Assembly: GCF_001269925.1 (NCBI RefSeq)
Contig: NZ_LHVO01000064.1
Location: forward strand, 1 to 64,000
Length of the DNA: 64,000 nucleotides
Reading direction: 5' to 3'
Source: Pseudomonas sp. MIACH
Lineage (GTDB): Bacteria > Pseudomonadota > Gammaproteobacteria > Pseudomonadales > Pseudomonadaceae
Shown here: piece by piece, positions 24,098-33,484 of the stretch
How the letters are laid out: every line of letters begins with the position of its first letter
Numbering within the stretch: position 1 is the first letter of the stretch
The notes under the pieces: generated by a model
Databases searched by the model: none
Told to the model about the DNA's origin: nothing
Seen by the model: the letters and a program-made list of their open reading frames with translations, nothing else
Position numbers and translations under genes: made by a program

Positions 24098-25258
24098 ATG
24101 GCTACGCTTGAACTTCGCAATGTAAACAAGACCTATGGCGCCGGCCTGCCCGACACCTTGAAGAACATCGAACTGTCGATCAAGGAAGGTGAGTTCCTGA
24201 TCCTGGTCGGCCCTTCGGGTTGCGGTAAGTCCACGCTGATGAACTGCATCGCGGGCCTGGAGACCATCACCGGCGGCGCAATCATGATCGGCGACCAGGA
24301 CGTCAGCGGCATGAGCCCCAAGGACCGTGACATCGCCATGGTGTTCCAGTCCTATGCGCTGTACCCGACCATGAGCGTGCGCGAGAACATCGAGTTCGGC
24401 CTCAAGATCCGCAAGATGCCCCAGGCCGACATCGACGCCGAAGTCGCGCGCGTGGCCAAGCTGCTGCAGATCGAACACCTGCTCAACCGCAAGCCAGGCC
24501 AGCTCTCCGGTGGCCAGCAACAGCGTGTGGCCATGGGCCGGGCCCTGGCGCGTCGGCCGAAGATCTACCTGTTCGACGAACCGCTGTCGAACCTCGACGC
24601 CAAGCTGCGCGTCGAGATGCGTACCGAAATGAAGCTGATGCACCAGCGCCTGAAAACCACCACCGTCTACGTGACCCACGACCAGATCGAAGCGATGACC
24701 CTGGGCGACAAGGTGGCGGTGATGAAGGACGGCATCATCCAGCAGTTCGGCACGCCGAAAGAGATTTACAACAACCCGGCCAACCAGTTCGTGGCGAGCT
24801 TTATCGGTTCGCCGCCGATGAACTTCGTGCCCCTGCGCCTGCAACGCAAGGACGGTCGCCTGGTAGCCCTGCTCGACAGCGGTCAGGCCCGTTGCGAACT
24901 GCCGCTGGCGATGAACGACGCCGGCCTGGAAGACCGCGATGTAATCCTCGGCCTGCGCCCGGAGCAAATCATGCTGGCGGCGGGTGAGGGCAATGGTTCG
25001 TCGAGTATTCGTGCCGAAGTCCAGGTCACCGAACCCACCGGCCCGGACACCCTGGTATTCGTGCAACTGAATGACACCAAGGTCTGCTGCCGCCTGGCGC
25101 CCGATGTGGCACCGCAGGTGGGCGAGACCCTGACGCTGCAATTCGATCCGGCCAAGGTGTTGCTGTTCGACGCCAAGACGGGCGAGCGCCTGGGCACTGC
25201 TGCTTCAGTGCCAACGCAAGGGCATGCCGATAACGTGGCTCAGTTCAAGGGCCGCTGA
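24098..25258 (+). CDS. gtsD: Glucose ABC transporter ATP-binding protein
   Basis: The 386-residue MalK-type ATPase has Walker A GPSGCGKST (about 37), Q-loop, signature LSGGQQQRVAMGRAL (about 135), Walker B IYLFDEPLSNLD and switch His in VYVTHDQIEAM, followed by a C-terminal regulatory TOBE/OB domain. It energises GtsBC. It is the last gene of the operon; a REPIN follows. Confidence 0.94.
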   Translation: MATLELRNVNKTYGAGLPDTLKNIELSIKEGEFLILVGPSGCGKSTLMNCIAGLETITGGAIMIGDQDVSGMSPKDRDIAMVFQSYALYPTMSVRENIEFGLKIRKMPQADIDAEVARVAKLLQIEHLLNRKPGQLSGGQQQRVAMGRALARRPKIYLFDEPLSNLDAKLRVEMRTEMKLMHQRLKTTTVYVTHDQIEAMTLGDKVAVMKDGIIQQFGTPKEIYNNPANQFVASFIGSPPMNFVPLRLQRKDGRLVALLDSGQARCELPLAMNDAGLEDRDVILGLRPEQIMLAAGEGNGSSSIRAEVQVTEPTGPDTLVFVQLNDTKVCCRLAPDVAPQVGETLTLQFDPAKVLLFDAKTGERLGTAASVPTQGHADNVAQFKGR

Positions 25259-25263
25259 ACACG

Positions 25264-25361
25264 GTAGGAGCGAGCTTGCTCGCGAAGGTCGTCAACGATA
25301 ACGCGGGCATCCTGGATAAACGCGTTGACCTTGAGTTTTTCGCCGGCAAGCTCGCTCCTAC
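25264..25361. repeat. REPIN between gtsD and oprB
   Basis: GTAGGAGCGAGCTTGCTCGCGAA at 25264-25286 is mirrored at 25339-25361 with small differences. This is a different REP subtype (GTAGGAGCGAGC) from those starting GTGGGAGGGGGC elsewhere in the window. Confidence 0.85.
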
Positions 25362-25432
25362 AAGTGTAGGGCGAACGAGATAAGTAGTTGTTTTAATTAA
25401 AAAATGTAACCCGCGTTAGATAAAAACAGTTT

Positions 25433-25440
25433 AATAACAA
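25433..25440 (+). promoter_or_regulatory. Hfq/Crc motif before oprB
   Basis: AATAACAA fits AAnAAnAA and lies 19 bases before the oprB start, just upstream of its GACGAGGA ribosome site. Confidence 0.5.
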
Positions 25441-25459
25441 TAAAGACGAGGATGTAGGG

Positions 25460-26806
25460 ATGAAAAAGCAACACAACAACACCCGGCTGATCTGCCAACT
25501 GTCAGCAGCAGCAGCCCTTGTACTGTCCGCCAATGCGATGGCGGCCGATGCATTCAGTGCCGATTCCAAGTGGATGACCGGCGATTGGGGCGGTGAGCGT
25601 ACCAAGCTGATCGAGCAAGGTATCGACATCAAGGCTGACTACGTAGGGGAAATGGGCGCCAACCTGCGCGGCGGCTACAACAACGACAGAACCGGCCGTT
25701 ACTCCGACCAGTTCGGGTTGGGCGTAGCGCTGGACCTGCAAAAGCTGTGGGGCTGGGATAACACCCAGGCCAAGATCCAACTGACTAACCGTAATGGCCA
25801 GAACATCTCCAACGACCGCATTGGCGACCCGCGTGCCGGCACGCTGAGTTCGTCCATGGAAGTCTACGGTCGCGGCCACATGGTCCGTCTGACCCAGTTC
25901 TGGATTCAGCACCAGATGTTCGACAACAAGCTGGACGTGAAGCTCGGTTACTTCGGTGAAGGCGAAGACTTCAACACCTTCCCGTGCGACTTCCAGAACC
26001 TGTCGTTCTGTGGCTCCCAGGTCGGTAACTATGTAAACACCTGGTACAACTGGCCGGTCAGCCAGGCCGCGATCCGCGTGAAGTACAACATCACGCCTGA
26101 GCTGTATGCGCAGATCGGTGCGTACAACCAGAACCCATCGCAGCTGGAGCACGGCAACGGCTTCAAACTCAGCGGCAGCGGCACCAAGGGCACCGTGATT
26201 CCGGTGGAATTGGTCTGGTCGCCGAAGGTTAATAACCTGCCGGGCGAATACCGTGTGGGTTACTACAAGAGCGCCGCCGACGCTGCTGACGTTCGTGAAG
26301 ACGTCAATGGCAACGATGCTGCCACCACGGGCGCGGCCTACCGTACCCACAGCAGCAAAAAAGGCTACTGGTTCGTTGCCCAACAGCAACTCACCAGCCA
26401 TAACGGCGACGCTTCCCGTGGCTTGAACATCGCTGCCAACGCGACCTTCCACGATAAGGAAACCAACCTGGTCGACAACTATCAGTCGATCATGCTGGTG
26501 TACAAGGGCCCATTCGACGCGCGTCCAAAAGATGACGTCGGCATTGGCGCTGCGCGTCTGCACGTCAACGATGACGTGAAGAAAAACGCCGAACTGCTTA
26601 ACGTCGCGAATGGCGTGGCCGACTACGACAACCCGCTGTTCTCGCCGATCCGCGAAACCGAGTACAACTTCGAAATCAACTACGGCTTCCACGTCACCAA
26701 CTGGCTGACCGTGCGTCCCAACCTGCAATACGTTGTCCAACCGGGCGGCGTGGATAAAGTCGACAACGCGCTGGTGGCGGGCCTGAAAATTCAGTCTACG
26801 TTCTAA
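25460..26806 (+). CDS. oprB: Carbohydrate-selective porin OprB
   Basis: The 448-residue outer-membrane porin has a signal peptide (cleavage after NAMAA, about residue 29), then WMTGDWGGERTKLIEQGIDI, the OprB-family start, and ends with a C-terminal Phe as outer-membrane beta-barrels do. It admits glucose to the periplasm for GtsA. It lies downstream of gtsABCD after 200 bp containing a REPIN, so it may also have its own promoter. Confidence 0.94.
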   Translation: MKKQHNNTRLICQLSAAAALVLSANAMAADAFSADSKWMTGDWGGERTKLIEQGIDIKADYVGEMGANLRGGYNNDRTGRYSDQFGLGVALDLQKLWGWDNTQAKIQLTNRNGQNISNDRIGDPRAGTLSSSMEVYGRGHMVRLTQFWIQHQMFDNKLDVKLGYFGEGEDFNTFPCDFQNLSFCGSQVGNYVNTWYNWPVSQAAIRVKYNITPELYAQIGAYNQNPSQLEHGNGFKLSGSGTKGTVIPVELVWSPKVNNLPGEYRVGYYKSAADAADVREDVNGNDAATTGAAYRTHSSKKGYWFVAQQQLTSHNGDASRGLNIAANATFHDKETNLVDNYQSIMLVYKGPFDARPKDDVGIGAARLHVNDDVKKNAELLNVANGVADYDNPLFSPIRETEYNFEINYGFHVTNWLTVRPNLQYVVQPGGVDKVDNALVAGLKIQSTF

Positions 26807-26844
26807 CGCTGTTGCGATAAGCTCCTTCTCTCTGTGCGCATTTT

Positions 26845-26874
26845 GCGGATAGCCATGGCTATCCGCTTTTTTTT
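26845..26874 (+). terminator. Rho-independent terminator of oprB
   Basis: GCGGATAGCCATGGCTATCCGC is a perfect palindrome followed by eight T. Confidence 0.92.
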
Positions 26875-26909
26875 GGGTGGCACTGTGACGATATTCAGGA
26901 CCGTGGCAC

Positions 26910-27755
26910 ATGCATGAGCAACCGCTGCAACGCTTTTTCAAATCCCTGCGCGAGCGTCCGGTGTTCGCTTGGGAGCGCTTTCAGATGCGCGACGTGTTGG
27001 TGATCGACCATCCGCTGTGTCAGGCGGTGTTCAGTCGCCAGGGTGCGCAACTGTTGCATTTCCAACCCCGTGGCCAGAAACCCTGGCTGTGGTGCGCGGC
27101 CAAGTGGCCGCAAGTCGGCGCCATCCGTGGCGGCGTGCCGGTGTGCTGGCCGTGGTATGGCCGCCATCCGAGCGAAAACGCGTGGCCGTCCCATGGTTGG
27201 GCGCGGTTGATCGACTGGAAACTGCTCGACAGCAGCACCGACGACGATGGCGTGCGCCTGCACTGGCAATTGCAGCTGTGCGATTGGCAGGTCGACCTGC
27301 ACGCGCACCTGGGCGATACCCTGGAACTGCGCCTGAGCACCGAGCATCAGGACGAGTTGCCGTGCCAATTGAGCCATGCTTTGCACGCCTACTGGCGTAT
27401 TGGTCACGTCGATGAGATAGCGCTGTCTGGGCTCGACGGCGCGCACGGTTACGACCAGCTCAATCGCCAGGCGTGCCAGCAGGAAGGCGAGTTGCGCGTC
27501 GACGGCGGGTGCCAGCGGGTGTTCCAGCACGACGGCGAACTACAGCTTAAGGATCATGCCTGGCAGCGCGAACTGTGCATCGACACCGGCGACAGCGCCG
27601 ACACCGTGGTATGGCATCCCGGCAGCCGGCCGCTGCTGGGGGTGAGCTTTAACGAGGCGTCGGGGTTTGTGTGTGTCGAGTCGGCGATGGCCGGGGCGAG
27701 TCTGGCGCCGGGGGAGAGGGCGCATCTCAGTTTGCAGGCGCGGGCTGGGGTTTAG
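26910..27755 (+). CDS. D-hexose-6-phosphate mutarotase (YeaD-like)
   Basis: The 281-residue protein has the galactose mutarotase-like fold with the YeaD motifs RGGVPVCWPWYGRHP, SHGWARL and HALHAYWRIGHVDEIAL. It speeds the anomer conversion of glucose 6-phosphate for Zwf. Its place between oprB and hexR/zwf fits that role. The gene symbol is left open. Confidence 0.88.
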   Translation: MHEQPLQRFFKSLRERPVFAWERFQMRDVLVIDHPLCQAVFSRQGAQLLHFQPRGQKPWLWCAAKWPQVGAIRGGVPVCWPWYGRHPSENAWPSHGWARLIDWKLLDSSTDDDGVRLHWQLQLCDWQVDLHAHLGDTLELRLSTEHQDELPCQLSHALHAYWRIGHVDEIALSGLDGAHGYDQLNRQACQQEGELRVDGGCQRVFQHDGELQLKDHAWQRELCIDTGDSADTVVWHPGSRPLLGVSFNEASGFVCVESAMAGASLAPGERAHLSLQARAGV

Positions 27756-27768
27756 CGGTGTGGTTGAT

Positions 27769-27800
27769 GGCCTCATCGGGGGCTTGCCGCCGATGAGGCC
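27769..27800. terminator. Bidirectional hairpin between mutarotase gene and hexR
   Basis: GGCCTCATCGG and CCGATGAGGCC form an 11-bp stem around a REP-like GGGCTTGCCG loop in the gap between two convergent genes. Confidence 0.7.
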
Positions 27801-27824
27801 AGTGAAGCCAACACACAGGCTGGC

Positions 27825-28694
27825 TTAGTTAAACTCATCCCCAACCGGATACCGGCTGTCATTCAAACTCTCTTTGATCTTGCGCAGATGCGGCTGGAAA
27901 TCTACCCCACGGCGCAAAGTCATGCCGGTCGCCAACACATCCAGCACCGTCAATTGGATGATCCGCGAGGTCATCGGCATATAGATGTCGGTGTCTTCCG
28001 GCAGCGGAATATTCAGGCTTACGGTACTGGCCTTGGCCAACGGCGAGTTCTCGGCGGTTACGCCCAGCACTGACGCACCGTTTTCCCGGGCGATACGCGC
28101 CACTTCCACCAGCTCGCGGGTGCGCCCGGTGTAGGAAATGATCACGAACAACTCGCCCGTGTGGGCCACCGAGGCGATCATGCGTTGCATCAGCACGTCG
28201 GCGTGGGCGGTGACCGCCAGGTTGAAGCGGAAAAACTTGTGCAGCGCATCCATGGCCACCGGCGCCGAAGCACCGAGGCCGAAGAAGTGGATCTGCCGCG
28301 CCTGGATCAACAGGTCCACGGCCTTGCTGATCAGGGCCGGGTCCAGGGCCTGGCAGGCGCTGTCCAGGGAAGCGATGGCGCTGCCAAAGATCTTCTGGGT
28401 GTAGGCCTCAGGGTTATCATCGGCCTCCACGGCGCGGCTGACGTACGCTGCGCCACTGGCCAGGCTTTGCGCCAACTGCAATTTAAGTTCAGGGTAGCCG
28501 CTGACGCCGAACGAGCGGCAGAAACGGTTGACCGTCGGTTCACTGACCGAGGCGGCTTGGGCTAGGGCTGCGATGGAGAAGCGGGTCGCCTGCTGCGGGT
28601 TGAGCAGGATGACCTCGGCTACTTTTTTCTCAGCCTTGTTCAGTTCTTCGAGGCGGTTCCGGATCTGTTCCAGAAGATTTCGCACGCGGTCCAT
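27825..28694 (-). CDS. hexR: HexR, repressor of the zwf/Entner-Doudoroff genes
   Basis: The 289-residue RpiR-family regulator has an N-terminal HTH (SIAALAQAASVSEPTVNRFCRSFG, about residues 40-63) and a C-terminal SIS sugar-phosphate domain (FFGLGASAPVAMDALHKFFR). HexR releases DNA on binding the ED intermediate KDPG. It is divergent from zwf, with its probable operator in the 210-bp gap. Confidence 0.94.
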   Translation of the reverse strand: MDRVRNLLEQIRNRLEELNKAEKKVAEVILLNPQQATRFSIAALAQAASVSEPTVNRFCRSFGVSGYPELKLQLAQSLASGAAYVSRAVEADDNPEAYTQKIFGSAIASLDSACQALDPALISKAVDLLIQARQIHFFGLGASAPVAMDALHKFFRFNLAVTAHADVLMQRMIASVAHTGELFVIISYTGRTRELVEVARIARENGASVLGVTAENSPLAKASTVSLNIPLPEDTDIYMPMTSRIIQLTVLDVLATGMTLRRGVDFQPHLRKIKESLNDSRYPVGDEFN

Positions 28695-28823
28695 TCAGTC
28701 TTTCCTTCGGGCGACGATGCAAATAAAGGGCGGCAACCAATCGACGAGTGGCCCTTTGCGGTGGCCTATCCTACTGAGGGTAGCTGAACACCACCACTCG
28801 GAATGCGTATTTCGGGAAAATGT

Positions 28824-28839
28824 TGTGGTTATTACTACA
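28824..28839. promoter_or_regulatory. HexR operator candidate
   Basis: TGTGGT-TATT-ACTACA is a dyad in the TTGT-N-ACA style of HexR sites. It lies 66 bp before the zwf start, in the hexR-zwf intergenic region. Confidence 0.6.
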
Positions 28840-28891
28840 TTTTTCCTTGAGTGATGCCTTGAAAAAAGGTATTTGTAGCTTAACTTGATAA

Positions 28892-28899
28892 AAGAACAA
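28892..28899 (+). promoter_or_regulatory. Hfq/Crc motif before zwf
   Basis: AAGAACAA fits AAnAAnAA and lies 5 bases before the zwf start, in the position of the ribosome site; no stronger Shine-Dalgarno sequence is visible. Confidence 0.4.
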
Positions 28900-28904
28900 A
28901 CATC

Positions 28905-30371
28905 ATGCCTTCGATAACCGTAGAACCCTGCACCTTTGCCCTGTTTGGCGCCTTGGGTGATCTGGCGCTGCGCAAGTTATTTCCTGCCCTCTATCAACTC
29001 GATGGCGCCGGGCTCCTGCACGACGACACCCGTATCCTGGCCCTGGCCCGTGAAGCCGGTTCCGAGCAGCAACACCTGGCCCATATCGAAAAAGAATTGC
29101 GTAAATACGTCGACAAGGAACTGGACGAGAGCATCGCCCAGCGTTTCCTGGCGCGCCTGACCTATGTCCATGTCGACTTCATGAAAGCCGACGACTACGT
29201 GGCCCTGGCTGAACTGGCCGGCACCGAACAGCGCCTGATCGCCTACTTCGCCACGCCTGCGGCGGTGTACGGCGCAATCTGCGAGAACCTGTCCAAGGTC
29301 GGCCTGGCGGAAAACACCCGCGTCGTGCTGGAAAAACCCATCGGTTCGGACCTGGAATCCTCGCGCAAGGTCAACGACGCCGTGGCGCAGTTTTTCCCGG
29401 AAAACCGCACCTACCGCATCGACCACTACCTGGGCAAAGAGACCGTCCAAAACCTGATCGCCCTGCGTTTCGCCAACAGCCTGTTCGAAACCCAGTGGAA
29501 CCAGAACTACATTTCCCACGTGGAAATCACCGTGGCCGAGCAGGTCGGTATCGAAGGCCGTTGGGGCTATTTCGACAAGGCCGGCCAGCTGCGCGACATG
29601 ATCCAGAACCACTTGCTGCAGCTGTTGTGCCTGATCGCCATGGACCCGCCGGCCGACCTGTCCGCCGACAGCATCCGTGACGAGAAGGTCAAGGTGCTCA
29701 AGGCCCTGGCGCCGATCAGCCCGGATGGCCTTACCACTCAGGTGGTGCGTGGCCAGTACATCGCCGGCTACAGCGCTGGCAAGCCGGTGCCGGGTTACCT
29801 GGAAGAAGAGAATTCCAACACCCAGAGCGACACCGAAACCTTCGTCGCGCTGCGGGCCGATATCCGTAACTGGCGTTGGGCCGGGGTGCCGTTCTACCTG
29901 CGCACTGGCAAGCGTATGCCGCAGAAGCTGTCGCAGATCGTCATCCACTTCAAGGAACCGTCTCATTACATCTTCGCCCCCGAGCAGCGTTTGCAGATCA
30001 GCAACAAGTTGATCATTCGCCTGCAGCCGGACGAAGGTATTTCCTTGCGCGTGATGACCAAGGAGCAGGGCCTGGACAAGGGCATGCAACTGCGCAGCGG
30101 ACCTCTGCAACTGAATTTTTCTGACACCTATCGCAGCGCACGCATCCCCGATGCCTACGAGCGGTTGTTGCTGGAAGTGATGCGCGGCAATCAGAACCTG
30201 TTTGTTCGCAAAGATGAAATCGAAGCCGCGTGGAAGTGGTGTGACCAGTTGATCGCCGGGTGGAAAAAATCCGGTGATGCGCCCAAGCCGTATGCGGCGG
30301 GGTCCTGGGGGCCGATGAGCTCTATTGCACTGATCACGCGGGATGGGAGGTCTTGGTATGGCGATATCTGA
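28905..30371 (+). CDS. zwf: Glucose-6-phosphate 1-dehydrogenase
   Basis: The 488-residue cytosolic enzyme oxidises glucose 6-phosphate to 6-phosphogluconolactone with NAD(P)+. The nucleotide motif is GALGDLALRKL (about 15), and the substrate motif RIDHYLGKE with catalytic His is near residue 176. It is the first gene of zwf-pgl-eda; the 3' end overlaps pgl by 14 bp. Confidence 0.96.
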   Translation: MPSITVEPCTFALFGALGDLALRKLFPALYQLDGAGLLHDDTRILALAREAGSEQQHLAHIEKELRKYVDKELDESIAQRFLARLTYVHVDFMKADDYVALAELAGTEQRLIAYFATPAAVYGAICENLSKVGLAENTRVVLEKPIGSDLESSRKVNDAVAQFFPENRTYRIDHYLGKETVQNLIALRFANSLFETQWNQNYISHVEITVAEQVGIEGRWGYFDKAGQLRDMIQNHLLQLLCLIAMDPPADLSADSIRDEKVKVLKALAPISPDGLTTQVVRGQYIAGYSAGKPVPGYLEEENSNTQSDTETFVALRADIRNWRWAGVPFYLRTGKRMPQKLSQIVIHFKEPSHYIFAPEQRLQISNKLIIRLQPDEGISLRVMTKEQGLDKGMQLRSGPLQLNFSDTYRSARIPDAYERLLLEVMRGNQNLFVRKDEIEAAWKWCDQLIAGWKKSGDAPKPYAAGSWGPMSSIALITRDGRSWYGDI

Positions 30372-31071
30372 ATTGAAACTGCCTCGGGGCGTGACTGCCC
30401 ACGAGTACCGCACGCCTGTGCTGCTGGCGGACGGCCTGGCCAATGACGTGGCCGAACAACTGCGCGCGGCCATCAGTGCCCGTGGCGAGGCAACCCTGGT
30501 GGTGTCCGGTGGCCGCAGCCCCGTGGCGTTTTTCCAGAACCTGGCCAAGCAAGGCCTGGACTGGTCAAAAGTCACCATCACCCTCGCCGATGAGCGCTGG
30601 GTGCCGGTTGAACACGCCGACAGCAATGCCGGCCTGCTAAAGCAGCACTTGTTGCAAGGCCCGGCGGCCAAGGCCAAGTTTCTCAGCCTGTACAGCGCTG
30701 CGGCCAATCTTGATGACGCTGCCGAGCAGGCTGATCGCCTGCTGGCGGAGTTGCCAGCCATTGATGTGCTGGTGCTGGGCATGGGCGATGACGGCCACAC
30801 CGCATCGCTGTTTCCCGACAGCCCGAACCTCAACGAAGCCCTGCAGGCCGACGGTACCCGCCGTTGCTGGCCAATGCTGGCGCCGACCGTGCCGCACCAG
30901 CGCCTGACCATGAGTCGCGCGTTGTTGGCCACGGCCCACTACACCGTGCTGTCGATTTCCGGCAGTTCGAAATTGACCACCTTGAGCGCCGCGCTGGCCA
31001 GTGATGACGTTGCTGCCATGCCGATTCGCGCGTTTTTGCAACCTACTTTAGAGATTTACTGGTGCCCATGA
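30358..31071 (+). CDS. pgl: 6-phosphogluconolactonase
   Basis: The 237-residue enzyme hydrolyses 6-phosphogluconolactone. Family motifs are VSGGRSP, LADERWVP and GMGDDGHTASLFPD. The ATG at 30358 lies inside zwf and follows GGGAGG, giving translational coupling. Eda starts 18 bp after its stop. Confidence 0.95.
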   Translation: MAISELKLPRGVTAHEYRTPVLLADGLANDVAEQLRAAISARGEATLVVSGGRSPVAFFQNLAKQGLDWSKVTITLADERWVPVEHADSNAGLLKQHLLQGPAAKAKFLSLYSAAANLDDAAEQADRLLAELPAIDVLVLGMGDDGHTASLFPDSPNLNEALQADGTRRCWPMLAPTVPHQRLTMSRALLATAHYTVLSISGSSKLTTLSAALASDDVAAMPIRAFLQPTLEIYWCP

Positions 31072-31088
31072 GCCAAGGATCAGCCGCT

Positions 31089-31754
31089 ATGAAAAGCCCT
31101 CAACCGACCGTGTCCATGGCGTATAAAGTTGCCCTGATCGACAGCCTCTGCGCCAAGGCGCGGATCCTGCCGGTGATCACCATCGCCCGCGAACAGGACA
31201 TCCTGCCGCTGGCCGATGCCCTGGCAGCCGGTGGTCTGACCGCATTGGAAGTGACCCTGCGTTCCGAGTTCGGCCTCAAGGCCATTCAGGTCCTGCGCGA
31301 GCAGCGTCCTGAACTGTGCACCGGCGCCGGTACCGTACTCGACCGCCACATGCTTGAAGCGGCGGAAGTGGCTGGTTCGCAATTTATCGTCACCCCCGGC
31401 ATTACCCGCGACCTGCTGGAAGCCTCGGTGCACAGCCCGATTCCTTTGCTGCCAGGTATCAGCAACGCCTCCGGCATCATGGAAGGCTATGGCCTGGGCT
31501 ACCGCCGCTTCAAGCTGTTCCCGGCCGAAGTCAGCGGCGGCGTTGCTGCGATCAAGGCCCTGGGCGGCCCGTTCGGCGAAGTGAAGTTCTGCCCGACCGG
31601 CGGCGTCGGTCCGGCCAACATCAAGAGCTACATGGCGTTGAAAAACGTGATGTGCGTGGGCGGCAGCTGGATGCTTGACCCGGAGTGGATCAAGAACGGC
31701 GACTGGGCCCGCATCCAGGAAGTGACCGCTCAGGCGTTGGCGCTGCTGGATTGA
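31089..31754 (+). CDS. eda: KDPG aldolase (2-keto-3-deoxy-6-phosphogluconate aldolase)
   Basis: The 221-residue class I aldolase cleaves KDPG to pyruvate and glyceraldehyde 3-phosphate. The catalytic Glu and Arg in LEVTLRSE and the Schiff-base Lys in RRFKLFPAE are present. ATG at 31089 follows AAGGAT; an in-frame ATG at 31062 inside pgl has no site. edd, the partner dehydratase, is not in the window. Confidence 0.95.
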   Translation: MKSPQPTVSMAYKVALIDSLCAKARILPVITIAREQDILPLADALAAGGLTALEVTLRSEFGLKAIQVLREQRPELCTGAGTVLDRHMLEAAEVAGSQFIVTPGITRDLLEASVHSPIPLLPGISNASGIMEGYGLGYRRFKLFPAEVSGGVAAIKALGGPFGEVKFCPTGGVGPANIKSYMALKNVMCVGGSWMLDPEWIKNGDWARIQEVTAQALALLD

Positions 31755-31797
31755 TCTGATTTATCGAATCGTTGTTGCTGTGCTTAACGGCATTTTT

Positions 31798-31830
31798 GCG
31801 GTGCACTTGGTCGGTGTACCGCTTTTTTTT
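31798..31830 (+). terminator. Rho-independent terminator after eda
   Basis: GCGGTGCAC pairs with GTGTACCGC (one wobble pair) and is followed by TTTTTTTT. It ends the zwf-pgl-eda operon and lies only a few bases before the convergent aminotransferase gene. Confidence 0.88.
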
Positions 31831-31832
31831 GC

Positions 31833-33032
31833 CTAAAAAACTTCCCCGCCCCCCGGGCCGCTGTGCGCCAGTTCGGTAATGGCGTTGACCAGGACATTGA
31901 TGTCCGCCGCTGACGTCACCAACCCCGGTGTCACGCGGATACAGGTACCAAACGCAGCACCTGTGCGCGTGGTGGTAAATAGGCTGTAGTCCCTGAGCAT
32001 GCGATCCACCATCACCTGCTGATCCCGCCCGCTGAACTTGAACGCCGTAATCCCGCAATACAGCCGTGGATCATCCGGTGTCAGCACCTCGATCCCCGGT
32101 AATGCCCGCACCTGTTTTACCCACACGTCGCGCAAGTGGTTCACCCGCGCGCCCTTGGCCGCCGCGCCGCCCATAGCGCGATGTTCTTGCAGTACCAGTG
32201 GCAAGGTCATCAGTGCCGGAAAGTTGGGTGTGCTGTACGACGTGCGCGCACGCACGTCGGTGGCGGGGTAGTGGAACTCGCCCATGTCCGGGTCAATGTC
32301 AGCCAGGCGCTCGGGGGCGATATAGAGAAACCCCAGGGTCAGCGGCGCGCCGATCCATTTGTGCAGGTTGAATCCGGCGAAGGCAATGCCCAGTTCGGCC
32401 AGGTTGAACTCGATTTGGCCGAGCGCGTGGGCGCCGTCGAGGATCACGTCGATGGCACGTTCACGCGCAGCCTGGGCGATGGCTTCAACAGGCATCACCA
32501 GGCCGGTGCGATGGGTTACATGGGTGAGTGCCATCAGCTTGAGGCGCGGGTAGCGCGCGAACGCATCGCGATAGGTCTGCAGCAGGCTGTCGAAACTGGC
32601 CGGGTGCGTGTGGGACAACTCCACGACCTCCACCCCGCGAACCCCTGCCAACCAGCGCATCGCACCTTTGACGGTGTCGTACTCCAGGTCGCTGATCAGC
32701 ACCTGATCGCCGGGTTGCAGGCGGTTGTAGTTGCGGATCAGCGATTGCAAGGCTTCGGTGGCGTTGCGGGTGAAGGCGACGGCCTCGGGGTCGACATCGA
32801 TCAGCCCGGCCAGTTGGCGACGGATCTCGACGTTTTCACCTTGCTCGAAGCGTTGGCGCACATACAGCGAGTTGCTGCGGTTGATAAACGCCACGTGCTC
32901 CAGGTACTGCGCCTGCACCTCGCGGCTCATGCGCCCGAAGTAGCCGTTCTCCAGGTTGATCGGGCCGGGCTCCAGCGCATAACGCTGGGCGATGGCCTGC
33001 CAGTGGAGTTCGTTATCAGCATTCCTTGGCAT
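31833..33032 (-). CDS. Class V-fold PLP aminotransferase (isopenicillin N epimerase-like)
   Basis: The 399-residue enzyme has the PLP-binding Lys in FNLHKWIGAPLTLGFLYI (near residue 225), preceded by DGAHALGQI. It resembles the CsdA-like/isopenicillin N epimerase group, which includes desulfurases and transaminases. The exact reaction is unknown. It reads toward the eda terminator and is preceded by the DUF3820 gene 10 bp upstream, so the two may form an operon. Confidence 0.75.
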   Translation of the reverse strand: MPRNADNELHWQAIAQRYALEPGPINLENGYFGRMSREVQAQYLEHVAFINRSNSLYVRQRFEQGENVEIRRQLAGLIDVDPEAVAFTRNATEALQSLIRNYNRLQPGDQVLISDLEYDTVKGAMRWLAGVRGVEVVELSHTHPASFDSLLQTYRDAFARYPRLKLMALTHVTHRTGLVMPVEAIAQAARERAIDVILDGAHALGQIEFNLAELGIAFAGFNLHKWIGAPLTLGFLYIAPERLADIDPDMGEFHYPATDVRARTSYSTPNFPALMTLPLVLQEHRAMGGAAAKGARVNHLRDVWVKQVRALPGIEVLTPDDPRLYCGITAFKFSGRDQQVMVDRMLRDYSLFTTTRTGAAFGTCIRVTPGLVTSAADINVLVNAITELAHSGPGGGEVF

Positions 33033-33042
33033 GGCGCGTCTC

Positions 33043-33279
33043 TTAATGGCGGGGGGCGGGTTTACCGTGTTTAACGCGCAGCGGTTCCAGCAGTTCGGAC
33101 AGGCCGTTGTGGTCGATTTCCTGCATCAATGCCAGCAAGCCGCCCAATTCGCCGTGAGGAAAGCCTTCACGGGCGAACCAGTTCAGGTAGGGGCCAGGCA
33201 GGTCGGCGATGATCCGGCCCTTGTACTTGCCGAAGGGCATTTCGCGGGTGATCAGCAGTTCAAGTTTTTCAGGATTCAT
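33043..33279 (-). CDS. DUF3820-family protein
   Basis: The 78-residue protein contains the family motif MPFGKYKGRIIADLPGPYLNWFAREGFP. The family is annotated as putative quorum-sensing-regulated virulence factor, but no biochemical role is established. ATG at 33279 begins MNPEKLELL; the frame extends upstream without a ribosome site. Confidence 0.8.
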   Translation of the reverse strand: MNPEKLELLITREMPFGKYKGRIIADLPGPYLNWFAREGFPHGELGGLLALMQEIDHNGLSELLEPLRVKHGKPAPRH

Positions 33280-33484
33280 GAGCTTCGTGGGAGTAAGGCG
33301 AGATTTTCGAAAATACAGGCATTCTGCATGAAGGCCAAATGACAGATCATGCAAATAACGTCGATACAGATGGTTCAATATTTTATAAGTTATTGAATTT
33401 AAACAATAATATTCTTTTTGAAAACTTGGCACGGGCGCTGCAATAACTAAGACAACCTTCTTAACCCGTACAAGGAATTGAAAA

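Noticed and set aside
28977..30932. 651-residue minus-strand frame across zwf and pgl
   Set aside because: It is an antisense shadow of two clearly identified enzymes, favoured by high GC at third positions.
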